Below are positions 43,828 through 52,414 of a stretch of 64,000 bases of DNA, one piece after another. How positions within the stretch are numbered: the first letter of the stretch is position 1; each line of letters opens with the position of its first letter. A program made the translations under genes and the position numbers. Source of the stretch: Cyanobium sp. M30B3 (lineage in GTDB: Bacteria; Cyanobacteriota; Cyanobacteriia; PCC-6307; Cyanobiaceae); NCBI GenBank assembly GCA_018399015.1, contig CP073761.1:2914001-2978000 (forward strand). Direction: 5' to 3'. The notes beneath the pieces were generated by a model. That model was not told where the DNA came from, made no database searches, and was given only the letters and a program-made list of their open reading frames with translations.

Positions 43828-45018
43828 TCAGAAAGTCTGTATCCGGCCATCAGAGGCAACAGCTTGCGCCATCACCTCCTCGACCCGTTGATAGAGGTTG
43901 CGGAAATCAAGCTCAGCCTCTGCAACAACCCGTGCATGCTCCCCCATGCAGCGGGTGCCGACTGGATCTGAAAGCAGGGCATCCAGGGCTTCAACAGTGC
44001 CTGCGAGGTCGCGCTCAGCCACCAGATAACCGGATCGTCCGTGCTCCACCACATCCGGAATGCCGGCATGCCGGGACGAGAGAATGGCGGCACCACAGGC
44101 CATCGCTTCCTGGATCACGCTGGGCATGCCCTCCGTCTCTCCATCCTGGCCCGTCACGGCATGCAAGGCAAAAATATCGGCAGTGGCAAGCAGGTCACGC
44201 AACTGCCCATGGGATTGCCAACCATGAAACACAATCCGCCCGCAGGCGCTGGAGCGCGCTGCCAGCCGCCGACAGGCTCGATGCAGGGGGCCCTGGCCCA
44301 CCAGATGCAAGCTGGCATGCGGATGCCTGGCGGAGAGCCGCAAAAAGCTCTGGATCACCAGCAGCGGTGACTTTTTCTCCACAAAACGGCCGGCAAAAAC
44401 AATCATGCCGGGCTTCTTATCGGCTGGCCGAAACTGTTCGGTATCCACCCCACTGGGGATCACATGCAGATTGGGATGCACCAGGCCAACCCCTGCAAGA
44501 TTACGCGCCAGATATGAGGACACACAGAACACACCGGCCAGCTGGGGCATCATGCGCCGATAGCCGCTCAGCCGCCAACGACTGCGCAGATACTTGCTGG
44601 CATCCCGTCCTCGGAAATAACTGAACAACGGCACACCCAGCTGGCGGGCCAACGGCCACAGCAACACGGCCTGGGAGCCGAACTCAGCCAGAATCACATC
44701 CACCGACTGATCCCGTAGAAACGCCAGCAGCTGCTGGCGATTTTGGCCGTAGGGCACCAGGGGAGACCGGTAGCGTCTCCAGTTGCGCCAGAGATGCCAT
44801 GGGCTGAGCAGCAGGTCGGAGGGGCAAGCGCGCAGCGCCGCCCAGCGCGAAAACAGCGGCCGCTCCGGCCCTTCGGCACGATCACACTGGCGCCAGCAGA
44901 CCACCACCGTGCGGCCTCCGCCCAGCAGACGCACATGCCGCAGCACAAAGGTTTCGCTCCGGCGCGGGAAACGACTCGTGGCGATGCCGATCCGCAAGGG
45001 GGAAAGCGACGGCGCCAT
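43828..45018 (-). CDS. GT4 family glycosyltransferase
   Basis: 396 residues from ATG 45018. GT-B enzyme: N-terminal RIGIATSRFPRRSETFVLRH, a linker with VIPSGVDTEQFRP, then VFAGRFVEKKSP and the donor-site EGMPSVIQEAMACGAAIL with the E-x7-E pair. Retaining sugar transfer from a nucleotide sugar. It starts in the stop of the acyltransferase gene (ATGA), so both are coupled. Confidence 0.9.
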   Translation of the reverse strand: MAPSLSPLRIGIATSRFPRRSETFVLRHVRLLGGGRTVVVCWRQCDRAEGPERPLFSRWAALRACPSDLLLSPWHLWRNWRRYRSPLVPYGQNRQQLLAFLRDQSVDVILAEFGSQAVLLWPLARQLGVPLFSYFRGRDASKYLRSRWRLSGYRRMMPQLAGVFCVSSYLARNLAGVGLVHPNLHVIPSGVDTEQFRPADKKPGMIVFAGRFVEKKSPLLVIQSFLRLSARHPHASLHLVGQGPLHRACRRLAARSSACGRIVFHGWQSHGQLRDLLATADIFALHAVTGQDGETEGMPSVIQEAMACGAAILSSRHAGIPDVVEHGRSGYLVAERDLAGTVEALDALLSDPVGTRCMGEHARVVAEAELDFRNLYQRVEEVMAQAVASDGRIQTF

Positions 45019-45692
45019 CAAGCCAGTTCCCGTGGGGCGGCAAGACCATCCAGGGCTTGCCTGAGCCGCTCTGCTTTCGCCGCACAACCCGCCGGACCGG
45101 CCAGATCCAGTGGCGCCCCGAGGATCAGGCGATGGCAACCGAAGGGCAGGGGCACGATCGTGCGGTCCCAGGACCTGAGCCGCCGCATCCGTGACGCCAT
45201 GAACGCCACGGGCACCACCCTGCAGGCCGACTGTTCGGCCAGACGGATTACGCCCGGCTTGATGGTGCCCGCCGGCCCCTTCGGACCGTCGGGGGTGATG
45301 CACGCCGAGGCCGGCGATGCCAGCCATGTCAGCAGTTGGCGATAGGCCCTGGCACCACCGCGGCTCGACGACCCGCTCACCAGCGTGATGCCGCGCAGGC
45401 GGGCCGCCACTCCCACGATCTGGGCATCGCGATGCAGGCTCAGCAGTGCGGCCACGGGCCGTCGCTCATAGCGCCGCAACAGGGGCACAAAGAACACATG
45501 CCGGTGCCAGAGGGCGTAGATCACGGCCACGCGCTGTTCGCGCACCAGGCGATCAACCTCCGGGTGAACCTGAACCCGGATCCTGGAGGTGCGCAGCACC
45601 AGCTCACCATAAAGGTTGAGCACAACCCCGGCCAGACTGGCCAGCAGCGGGTTGTTGAACAGCTTGCGCTTCCTACCCAAGACCTCAACCAA
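45018..45692 (-). CDS. DUF374 lysophospholipid acyltransferase-like protein
   Basis: 224 residues from TTG 45692. A signal-anchor-like helix (LLASLAGVVLNLYGELVL), then WHRHVFF, LLSLHRDAQIVG, SGSSSRGG and TPDGPKGP, the DUF374 pattern. Relatives are thought to add acyl chains to lipid A or related lipids. It heads the leftward run of surface genes, right after psbJ with 44 bp between. The TTG start is uncertain. Confidence 0.85.
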   Translation of the reverse strand: MVEVLGRKRKLFNNPLLASLAGVVLNLYGELVLRTSRIRVQVHPEVDRLVREQRVAVIYALWHRHVFFVPLLRRYERRPVAALLSLHRDAQIVGVAARLRGITLVSGSSSRGGARAYRQLLTWLASPASACITPDGPKGPAGTIKPGVIRLAEQSACRVVPVAFMASRMRRLRSWDRTIVPLPFGCHRLILGAPLDLAGPAGCAAKAERLRQALDGLAAPRELA

Positions 45693-45736
45693 CAGCAGGG
45701 GTGATCAAATCACAACCCCCGACGGGATGGCCGGGC

Positions 45737-45937
45737 TCAGGCGGAACCCACGCCGGTGTAGGCGCCGTAGAAGAACAGGCCCACCACGAAGATCACGGCC
45801 ATGCCACCGGCGGTGGCCACCAGCCAGAGGGGAAGTACGCCCTCGGTCCAGCGGGAACGCCAGGCCACGGCGGGGCGACCATCGGGCAGCCGGTCGGGAA
45901 TGCGACCGTCAGGCAGGGAGGATTTCTTGCCGCTCAT
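45737..45937 (-). CDS. psbJ: Photosystem II protein J
   Basis: 66 residues with one membrane helix ([21 protein letters not shown]) and the end [11 protein letters not shown] typical of PsbJ. The N-terminal extension ([13 protein letters not shown]) is usual in picocyanobacteria. It stabilises PSII assembly and quinone function. Last gene of the psbE-F-L-J operon. Confidence 0.96.
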   Translation of the reverse strand: MSGKKSSLPDGRIPDRLPDGRPAVAWRSRWTEGVLPLWLVATAGGMAVIFVVGLFFYGAYTGVGSA

Positions 45938-45950
45938 CGGGTACTCCGGA

Positions 45951-46076
45951 TCAGTTGAAGAAGTAGCTGGTGAACAGCACGCCGGTGACGAACACCAGCA
46001 GCAGGCCCAGGTAGAGGCTGGTGCGGTTCAGCTCGACCGGCAGGTTGTTGGGATTCGGATTGCGTTGCAGACCCAT
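45951..46076 (-). CDS. psbL: Photosystem II protein L
   Basis: 41 residues: [20 protein letters not shown], then one helix [20 protein letters not shown] and a final Asn. It is a near-perfect PsbL, two residues longer at the N-terminus than the usual 39. Sits at the PSII dimer interface and helps QA function. 5 bp after psbF and 13 bp before psbJ. Confidence 0.97.
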   Translation of the reverse strand: MGLQRNPNPNNLPVELNRTSLYLGLLLVFVTGVLFTSYFFN

Positions 46077-46081
46077 GGCAC

Positions 46082-46219
46082 TCAGCGACGAATGAACTGC
46101 ATGGCGGCCAGGGCTCCCAGGAAGAACACCGTGGGGATGCCGAGGGCGTGGACCGAGAGCCAGCGCACCGTGAAGATCGGGTAGTTGCGCGGCGTGGTGG
46201 AGACGGGGGACTGGGTCAT
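46082..46219 (-). CDS. psbF: Cytochrome b559 beta subunit
   Basis: 45 residues, ending with [28 protein letters not shown] contains the heme-ligating His in the helix. It forms cytochrome b559 with PsbE. Only 3 bp behind psbE. Confidence 0.97.
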   Translation of the reverse strand: MTQSPVSTTPRNYPIFTVRWLSVHALGIPTVFFLGALAAMQFIRR

Positions 46220-46222
46220 GGC

Positions 46223-46471
46223 TTATTGCAGGCGCAGATCGAGTTGACTCTTGCCCTCGTAGCGCTGGCTCACAACCGGAGCCTTGGCTTCGTTGGCCTG
46301 GAAGTAGGCGTCGGGGCGAGGCGTGCCGAAGGCGTCGTAGGCCAGGCCGGTGGACACGAACAGGAACCCAGCCAGGAAGATCGCAGGCAGGGTGACCGCA
46401 TGGATCACCCAGTAGCGAATGCTGGTGATGATTTCGAAGAACGGGCGTTCCCCGGTTGAGCCGGCAGCCAT
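46223..46471 (-). CDS. psbE: Cytochrome b559 alpha subunit
   Basis: 82 residues. [20 protein letters not shown] carries the heme-ligating His, followed by the membrane helix [19 protein letters not shown] and the lumenal tail [11 protein letters not shown]. First gene of psbE-F-L-J; 120 bp separate it from ycf48 upstream. Confidence 0.97.
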   Translation of the reverse strand: MAAGSTGERPFFEIITSIRYWVIHAVTLPAIFLAGFLFVSTGLAYDAFGTPRPDAYFQANEAKAPVVSQRYEGKSQLDLRLQ

Positions 46472-46591
46472 AGCGACAAGCGTTCAGCCCAGAGATCCTA
46501 GGGGTCGACTCGGGCGGGCCGGGAGCAGGCTGCGGGCTTGGTTACAGAAGTTGGTGGGGGTGGCCCTTGGGGACCCCAGGGGGCCCGCCGC

Positions 46592-47623
46592 TCAGCCCAC
46601 CCAGCGCAGCAGGGAACCCCGTTCGCCGAGCACGAAGCCCTTGCCGTCGTCGGTGAACACGATGCGGGTGAAGTTGGACGGCTGCTGCTCAGCCACCGGA
46701 TCCCGGCGCCAGGTCTGGCCGCCATCGCCGCTGCTGAGCAGGGTGCCGCTACCGCCACCGGTCCAGATCGTGCCCCGGGGGTCCCAGGCCATGTCGAGAT
46801 AGCCGTAGCCGTTGGTGATCGGGATGATCGCCTTGCTCCACTGGTCGGGATCGGCGCGATCGGGGTTGAAGCGCAGCTGGGCGCCGCGGGCCAGCATCCA
46901 CAGGGCGCCGTCGGGCTGGAAGCCGATGGTCTGGAGCCGCTGGCTGCTCACCCGCTGGTGCAGTTGCCAGGTGGGCTGGCCCGGATCCCAGGTGGAAAAG
47001 AAATTGCCGAGGCCGCTCACACTCACGTAGCGCCCGTCCGGGCTGCGGCGCAGCTCGCGCACGGCGCCGGCGGCGTCCTCGAGCCGGGCCTGCCAGCTGT
47101 TGCCGCCGTCGCTGGTCTGATACACCGCGCCCACGTTCGTGGCCAGTTCGGCGCTGGAGCGGCCCAGGGCCGTGATCAGGTAGGGCTCGCCGGGCAGCTT
47201 GGTGTCGAGAAACAGGCGGCTCCAGTTCTGGCCGCCGTCGGTGCTGTGCAGCAGCAGGCCGGGCTGGCCGGCAATCCAGCCCTCCTGGCCGGAGAAGGCA
47301 ATGCTGATCAGGCGGAAGTTCTCCTCCTCCGGCAGGTCGAGGGCCCGCTCCGCCCAGCTGGCGCCCCCGTCGTCGGTTTCCAGGATCAGGCGATTGCTGC
47401 CCACCAGAAAGCCATGGCGGTCGTCGGTGAAGGCCACCGCCAGCGGGTTCGCCTTGGTGGCCAGGGGCACGGGCTGCCAGGGGCTGTCGGCGCTGCTGGC
47501 CAGACCGGTGGTGACGCAGCCCCCCAGGCCGAAGCCCAGGGCCAGCACGAGCATCAGGCTGAGCAGGGGGGAGAGCAGGCGCCCGAGGGGACCGGCGCGG
47601 CGTGAGGCAGAGGGGGCGGGCAT
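46592..47623 (-). CDS. ycf48: Photosystem II assembly factor Ycf48 (HCF136)
   Basis: 343 residues from ATG 47623. A lipoprotein-type signal (LSLMLVLALGFGLGGC) is followed by a seven-bladed propeller with repeats of the type ADDGGxSW: ETDDGGASW, HSTDGGQNW, QTSDGGNSW, SSGDGGQTW. Ycf48 binds precursor D1 and assists assembly of the PSII reaction centre on the lumen side. The rubredoxin-ycf48-psbE order is conserved in cyanobacteria. The start is 2 bp from the end of rubA. Confidence 0.95.
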   Translation of the reverse strand: MPAPSASRRAGPLGRLLSPLLSLMLVLALGFGLGGCVTTGLASSADSPWQPVPLATKANPLAVAFTDDRHGFLVGSNRLILETDDGGASWAERALDLPEEENFRLISIAFSGQEGWIAGQPGLLLHSTDGGQNWSRLFLDTKLPGEPYLITALGRSSAELATNVGAVYQTSDGGNSWQARLEDAAGAVRELRRSPDGRYVSVSGLGNFFSTWDPGQPTWQLHQRVSSQRLQTIGFQPDGALWMLARGAQLRFNPDRADPDQWSKAIIPITNGYGYLDMAWDPRGTIWTGGGSGTLLSSGDGGQTWRRDPVAEQQPSNFTRIVFTDDGKGFVLGERGSLLRWVG

Positions 47624-47625
47624 CG

Positions 47626-48081
47626 TCAACGCAGGGAATAGAGGGAGAGGAAGAAGGCGAAGGCGAGGGCGAAGCCGCCGAAGATCAGCACATTCTTCTG
47701 GCCGGGGGTGAGCCGGTTCACCCCCAGGCCGAAGTTGAGGTTCTCCTCGAAGCCGCTGGGCTTGTCGCGGGGGCCGATGTCCTGGAAGGCCCCCATCTTG
47801 CTGCGGCACACGGGGCAGCGGAAGCTGGCGGGGTCCAGCTCCAGGAAGGGGGTGCCCGGATCGATGCCCACCTTCTTCACCCCTTCAGCAGGGTCGTACA
47901 CATAGCCGCAGCTGCGGCACTCGAAGCGGTGCTGGGCGGGATCCACCTCCTCCTCCAGCGCAGCCTGCTCAACGGTGGGCGCCAGCTCAGGGGCAGACTG
48001 GTCCTCAGGGGTGGACTGATCCTCAGGGGTGGACTGATCCTCAGGGGGCTTGGCTTCGGCACGGGGGCTGTCGCTGCTCAT
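47626..48081 (-). CDS. rubA: Membrane-anchored rubredoxin RubA
   Basis: 151 residues from ATG 48081. Iron-binding pairs are CRSCGYVYDP and RCPVCRSKMGAF; a C-terminal helix (VLIFGGFALAFAFFLSLYSL) anchors it to the thylakoid. It is needed for photosystem assembly in cyanobacteria and algae. The N-terminus has three near-exact copies of EDQSTP/EDQSAP, an acidic extension that seems specific to this lineage. Same strand as ycf48 and psbE. Confidence 0.95.
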   Translation of the reverse strand: MSSDSPRAEAKPPEDQSTPEDQSTPEDQSAPELAPTVEQAALEEEVDPAQHRFECRSCGYVYDPAEGVKKVGIDPGTPFLELDPASFRCPVCRSKMGAFQDIGPRDKPSGFEENLNFGLGVNRLTPGQKNVLIFGGFALAFAFFLSLYSLR

Positions 48082-48191
48082 GCCAGAACCGCGTAGGGCG
48101 CCTGAACTGTATCCAGCACACGCCGTATCCAGCACACGCCGCCCCACGACAGCAGGTGGATGCCAGACTGGCCCCCAGGTAGGCCTGCACC

Positions 48192-48554
48192 ATGTTTGCG
48201 CTCTCCGGCTACGACGCCTTCCTCGGCTTCCTGCTGATCTCAGCGGCGGTGCCGGTGCTGGCGCTCGTGGCCAACAAGCTGCTCTCCCCGAAGAGCCGCC
48301 GCGGCGAGCGGGAACTCACCTATGAATCCGGGATGGAGCCGATCGGCGGCGCCTGGATTCAATTCAACATCCGCTACTACATGTTTGCCCTGGTCTTCGT
48401 CATCTTCGATGTGGAGACCGTGTTCCTCTATCCCTGGGCCGTGGCCTTCCACCGGCTGGGGCTGCTGGCCTTCATCGAGGCGCTTGTGTTCATCGCCATC
48501 CTGGTGGTGGCCCTGGCCTATGCCTGGCGCAAGGGCGCCCTGGAATGGAGCTGA
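48192..48554 (+). CDS. ndhC: NAD(P)H-quinone oxidoreductase subunit 3
   Basis: 120 residues, three helices. [20 protein letters not shown] and [15 protein letters not shown] are the diagnostic loop and helix of NdhC. Part of the membrane arm of NDH-1, which feeds ferredoxin electrons to plastoquinone. First of ndhC-K-J; divergent from rubA across 110 bp. Confidence 0.97.
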   Translation: MFALSGYDAFLGFLLISAAVPVLALVANKLLSPKSRRGERELTYESGMEPIGGAWIQFNIRYYMFALVFVIFDVETVFLYPWAVAFHRLGLLAFIEALVFIAILVVALAYAWRKGALEWS

Positions 48555-48617
48555 GCTCCCACCGCCTCACCGCCACCTCACCCCGCCACCTGCCCGTTTC
48601 GCCGCTGCGCCGAACCG

Positions 48618-49361
48618 ATGACGTCCTCCCCCCCCTCCATCGACGCTCTTCGCGATCTGCGTGCCGCCAGCTGCGGCCCGGTGGGGTCGCCCCAGGTCAC
48701 GGCGGACCTGTCCGAGAATGTGATCCTCACCACCCTCGACGACCTGCACAACTGGTCGCGGCTCTCCAGCCTGTGGCCGCTGCTCTACGGCACCGCCTGC
48801 TGCTTCATCGAGTTTGCGGCGCTGATCGGCTCCCGCTTCGACTTTGACCGCTTCGGCCTGGTACCCCGCTCCAGCCCGCGCCAGGCCGACCTGCTGATCG
48901 TGGCCGGCACCGTGACCATGAAGATGGCCCCGGCCCTGGTGCGGCTCTATGAGCAGATGCCGGAGCCCAAGTACGTGATCGCCATGGGCGCCTGCACGAT
49001 CACCGGCGGCATGTTCTCGGCCGACTCCACCACCGCCGTGCGCGGTGTGGACAAGCTGATCCCGGTGGACCTGTATCTGCCGGGCTGCCCGCCGCGGCCC
49101 GAGGCGATCTTCGATGCGGTGATCAAGCTGCGCAAGAAGGTGGGCAATGAGGCCCTGGCCGAGCGGGGAAACCTGCAGCAGACCCACCGCTACTGCACGG
49201 TGAGCCACCGGATGAAGGCGGTGGAGCCGATCGTGGATGGCCGCTACCTGCAGGCCGAAACCCAGAAGGCCGCCCTGGCCGCCGCCGCCGAACTGCCCCT
49301 CGGAGCCCTGGCCGATGGGCGGCAGGCCGCCGTGGCACCGGCCTCCGGCGCCAGCTCCTGA
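48618..49361 (+). CDS. ndhK: NAD(P)H-quinone oxidoreductase subunit K
   Basis: 247 residues. The N2 iron-sulfur cluster cysteines appear in [18 protein letters not shown] and [11 protein letters not shown]. Peripheral subunit next to the quinone site. 63 bp after ndhC, where many cyanobacteria have an overlap. The C-terminal Ala-rich tail is variable. Confidence 0.97.
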   Translation: MTSSPPSIDALRDLRAASCGPVGSPQVTADLSENVILTTLDDLHNWSRLSSLWPLLYGTACCFIEFAALIGSRFDFDRFGLVPRSSPRQADLLIVAGTVTMKMAPALVRLYEQMPEPKYVIAMGACTITGGMFSADSTTAVRGVDKLIPVDLYLPGCPPRPEAIFDAVIKLRKKVGNEALAERGNLQQTHRYCTVSHRMKAVEPIVDGRYLQAETQKAALAAAAELPLGALADGRQAAVAPASGASS

Positions 49362-49395
49362 TCCCCTCCTGCCCGATCCCCTCCTGAACCCTGCG

Positions 49396-49959
49396 ATGCC
49401 TGCGGACACCCCCCAAGCCAGCGGCGAGGCGATCGCCACCCAGGCCCCCGGCGCCGTGAGCCAGTGGCTCACCAGCCAGGGCTTCGACCATGAGCTGCTG
49501 CCCCCGGACCACCTGGGGGTGGAGGTGATTGCGGTGGAGCCGGCCTTCCTGCCCCTGCTGGCCACCGCCCTCAAGGCCCATGGCTTTGATTACCTGCAGT
49601 GCCAGGGGGGGTATGACGAAGGCCCCGGTGGCCGCCTGGTGAGCTTCTACCACCTGGTGAAGCTGGGCTGCCTGGCTGATCAGAGCGAAGCCGTGGCCCA
49701 TCTGCCGGCCGAGGTGAAGCCCGAAGAGGTGCGGCTCAAGGTGTTCCTGGATCGCGACGGCGATCTCAGCATCCCCAGCCTCTACGGCCTGTTCCGCGGC
49801 GCCGACTGGCAGGAGCGCGAAACCTTCGACATGTTCGGCATCCGCTACGAGGGCCATCCCCATCCCAAGCGGCTGCTGATGCCGGAGGACTGGAAGGGCT
49901 GGCCGCTGCGCAAGGACTATGTGCAGCCCGATTTCTACGAGATGCAGGACGCCTACTGA
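49396..49959 (+). CDS. ndhJ: NAD(P)H-quinone oxidoreductase subunit J
   Basis: 187 residues from ATG 49396. [31 protein letters not shown] and LRKDY are the 30-kDa subunit motifs. Completes the ndhC-K-J group. Its stop codon lies within a 16-bp tandem duplication, so the end of the gene was copied once just downstream. Confidence 0.96.
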   Translation: MPADTPQASGEAIATQAPGAVSQWLTSQGFDHELLPPDHLGVEVIAVEPAFLPLLATALKAHGFDYLQCQGGYDEGPGGRLVSFYHLVKLGCLADQSEAVAHLPAEVKPEEVRLKVFLDRDGDLSIPSLYGLFRGADWQERETFDMFGIRYEGHPHPKRLLMPEDWKGWPLRKDYVQPDFYEMQDAY

Positions 49960-49976
49960 GCAGGACGCCTACTGAG
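49945..49976. repeat. 16-bp tandem duplication across the ndhJ stop
   Basis: CAGGACGCCTACTGAG occurs twice in direct succession, 49945-49960 and 49961-49976. The first copy holds the ndhJ stop, the second a spare end. Confidence 0.9.
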
Positions 49977-49981
49977 CGGCC

Positions 49982-51460
49982 TCAGGAGACCCGCAACTGC
50001 TGGCGGTAGAAGCGAATCACCGCCAGGGCCAGGTTGCGGGGATCATGGCGCAGGGTGGCCGTGGGTCTGGCCCCCTGCAGCGGCGCCTGCATCACCCGGT
50101 AGCCCTGGCGGCGCAGCCGGCGGCTGTCGCAGGTGACCGGCTCGGCACCGAGCTGGCGGTAGTGCTCGAGCAGGGGAGAGTCCCCCATGTCCTCCTGGGC
50201 CAGCACGGCGGTGAACAGCCGTTGCTCAACGCCGATGCTGGCCAGCTGGGCCTCGATCGCGCGCAGGTGGCCCTCCACGTCCAGCCCGTCGGTCTCGCCG
50301 GGCTGGGTCATCAGATTGCAGATGTAGAGCCGGGGGGCCTTGCTGCGGGCGATCGCCTCCACCAGCTCCGGCACCAGCAGGTTGGGCAGCAGGGAGGTGT
50401 ACAGGCTGCCTGGCCCGAGCACGATCAGATCGGCGTGGGCAATCGCCTCGATCGCCCTGGGCAGGGCGGGAGGCCGCGCAGGGGTGCAGCCCAGGCGCAC
50501 GATCGGGCTGGGAGCGCGGCCGATGCGCGACTCGCCCTCGATCCGCTCGCCGTTCTCGAGCTCGGCCCAGAGGCGCACATCGGCATTGGTGGCGGGAACC
50601 ACCTGGCCCTGCACCGCCAGCACCCGGCCACTGGCGGTGATCGCCGCCTCCAGGCTGCCGGTGATCGAGGTGAGCGCCGAGAGAAAGAGGTTGCCGAAGC
50701 TGTGCCCCTCCAGACCACCACCGGCCTGGAAGCGGTACTGGAACAGACGGGTGAGCAGGGGCTCCTCCCGGGCCAGGGCCGCCAGGCAGTTGCGGATGTC
50801 ACCGGGGGGCTGGACCCCCAGCTCCCGGCGCAGCACGCCACTGCTGCCGCCGTCGTCAGCCACGGTGACGATCGCCGTGAGGTTGGAGCTGTAGCGCTTG
50901 AGGCCGCTGAGCAGGGTGGAAAGGCCGGTGCCGCCGCCGATCGCCACGATGCTCGGCCCGCGGTTGAGGCGCCCCTGGGCCGCCAGGGCATCGACCAGCA
51001 GGGTGTCCTTATCCGGAGCCAGCGCCTGCTGGATCGTGCCGAAGCTGCGGCTCTGCCCCAGCCAGATCAGCCCGGCACCGATGGCCAGCACCAGCGGCCC
51101 GGTGAACTCCCGCGGCAGCACGGTGGTGAGGTTCTTGAGCAGCCACTGAATGCCGGCCAGGGTCCAGTAGATGGGCTGCAGGTCGGCCCACACGGCCGCC
51201 CCCAGCAGGGCGATCAGCAGGCCGAGGCCGGAGGTGAGCACCCAGCGCTTCACCACGAGGCCCGGCTGCAGCCAGCGCACGGCCCGCCGGGAGCGGCTCA
51301 CCAGATCTTTCTGACGCAGGTCGCCGCGACCGATCCAGCCCGGACGGGAGCTCAGCCGACGCAACCGCCGCTGCGGAGAAGGCGAGGCTGGCACAGGCGA
51401 GAACGGTGGCTGTTCCGGCCGAACGTGCAACAACTGTAGGCAGACCCCCTGTTCAGCCAC
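49982..51460 (-). CDS. yvcK: YvcK/CofD-like protein (gluconeogenesis factor family)
   Basis: About 492 residues from GTG 51460; frames to 51661 run into the divergent ABC gene and its repeats. The N-terminal 150 residues are basic with two hydrophobic segments (LTSGLGLLIALLGAAVW and PLVLAIGAGLIWLG). The catalytic-type core shows IVAIGGGTGLSTLLSGLK, VTVADDGGSSGVLRRELG and GDIRNCLAAL, as in YvcK proteins that bind UDP-sugars and affect cell-wall synthesis and morphology. The membrane N-terminus is usual for cyanobacterial forms. Confidence 0.88.
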   Translation of the reverse strand: MAEQGVCLQLLHVRPEQPPFSPVPASPSPQRRLRRLSSRPGWIGRGDLRQKDLVSRSRRAVRWLQPGLVVKRWVLTSGLGLLIALLGAAVWADLQPIYWTLAGIQWLLKNLTTVLPREFTGPLVLAIGAGLIWLGQSRSFGTIQQALAPDKDTLLVDALAAQGRLNRGPSIVAIGGGTGLSTLLSGLKRYSSNLTAIVTVADDGGSSGVLRRELGVQPPGDIRNCLAALAREEPLLTRLFQYRFQAGGGLEGHSFGNLFLSALTSITGSLEAAITASGRVLAVQGQVVPATNADVRLWAELENGERIEGESRIGRAPSPIVRLGCTPARPPALPRAIEAIAHADLIVLGPGSLYTSLLPNLLVPELVEAIARSKAPRLYICNLMTQPGETDGLDVEGHLRAIEAQLASIGVEQRLFTAVLAQEDMGDSPLLEHYRQLGAEPVTCDSRRLRRQGYRVMQAPLQGARPTATLRHDPRNLALAVIRFYRQQLRVS

Positions 51461-51548
51461 AACCAACCCGCGGGATTCAGGCGAAGATGGAGACGGTTGC
51501 CACACCGCTCTGACCAGCCCGTCCCCCTCTCGCCCTGCGGCGGACGCC

Positions 51549-51620
51549 ACGGCTGCTGCAAAGAGCACGGCTGCTTCAAAGACAACGGCTGCTGCAAAGA
51601 CCATGGCTGCCGTAAAGAAC
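51549..51620 (+). repeat. Four 18-bp tandem repeats at the mlaF start
   Basis: Units start at 51549, 51567, 51585 and 51603, close to ACGGCTGCTGCAAAGACC. In the mlaF frame they read TAAAKS, TAASKT, TAAAKT and MAAVKN. The start codon ATG is the first codon of the fourth copy, where the others have ACG. Confidence 0.85.
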
Positions 51621-52412
51621 TCGGCGGACCCAACAGGCGTGCCGGTGGCCGAACTGCGCAACCTCAGCCTGCAGTTCGGCGCGAAGCGGGTGCTGGATCA
51701 GGTGAACCTGCGGGTCGAGCCCGGCGAGCGGCTGGTGGTGGTGGGCCCCTCCGGGGTGGGGAAGTCCACGATCCTGCGCCTGCTGGCGGGGCTGCAGCTG
51801 CCCAGCGACGGCCAGCTGCTGCTGCACGGCCAGCCCCAGACCTATCTGCGGCTGGACCAGGAACATCCCCAGGATGTTCGCCTGGTGTTCCAGAACCCCG
51901 CCCTGCTCGGCTCTCTCACGGTGGGTGAAAACGTGGGTTTTCTGCTCTACCGCTTCAGCCGCTTGCGCGACAGCGAGATCCGCGATCGAGTGCGGGAGGC
52001 TCTGGAGGCCGTTGGGCTCGGAGGCATCGAGAACCAGATGCCCGGCGAACTCAGCGGCGGCATGCAGAAACGGGTGAGCTTTGCCCGAGCCCTGATCCAG
52101 GACCCCAGCCAACCGAAGGAGAAGGTGCCGCTGCTGCTGTTCGATGAACCCACCGCCGGCCTCGACCCAGTGGCCTGCACGCGGATTGAGGATCTGATCG
52201 TGCGCACCACCACACTCACCCAGGCAAGCTCCGTGGTGGTGAGCCACGTGCACAGCACGATTGAGCGCACCGGCCAGCGGATGGTGCTGATCTACGACGG
52301 TCAGTTCCGCTGGCAGGGCGATCTGGAGTCTTACCGCCACACCGACAATCCCTACGTGGTGCAGTTCCGAAGCGGTAATCTGCAAGGCCCGATGCAGCCG
52401 GCGGAGGTGTAA
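51603..52412 (+). CDS. mlaF: ABC transporter ATPase of the MlaF/TGD3 lipid-transport type
   Basis: 269 residues. Walker A VGPSGVGKST, signature LSGGMQKR, Walker B LLLFDEPTAGLDP and the H-loop HVHS. MKR-type signature and the following MlaD gene place it in the MlaFEDB/TGD lipid-import family, which moves phospholipids between membranes; the permease is elsewhere. The start lies inside four Ala/Lys repeats that stay open upstream, so a longer N-terminus from a non-ATG start cannot be excluded. Confidence 0.9.
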   Translation: MAAVKNSADPTGVPVAELRNLSLQFGAKRVLDQVNLRVEPGERLVVVGPSGVGKSTILRLLAGLQLPSDGQLLLHGQPQTYLRLDQEHPQDVRLVFQNPALLGSLTVGENVGFLLYRFSRLRDSEIRDRVREALEAVGLGGIENQMPGELSGGMQKRVSFARALIQDPSQPKEKVPLLLFDEPTAGLDPVACTRIEDLIVRTTTLTQASSVVVSHVHSTIERTGQRMVLIYDGQFRWQGDLESYRHTDNPYVVQFRSGNLQGPMQPAEV

Positions 52413-52414
52413 TC

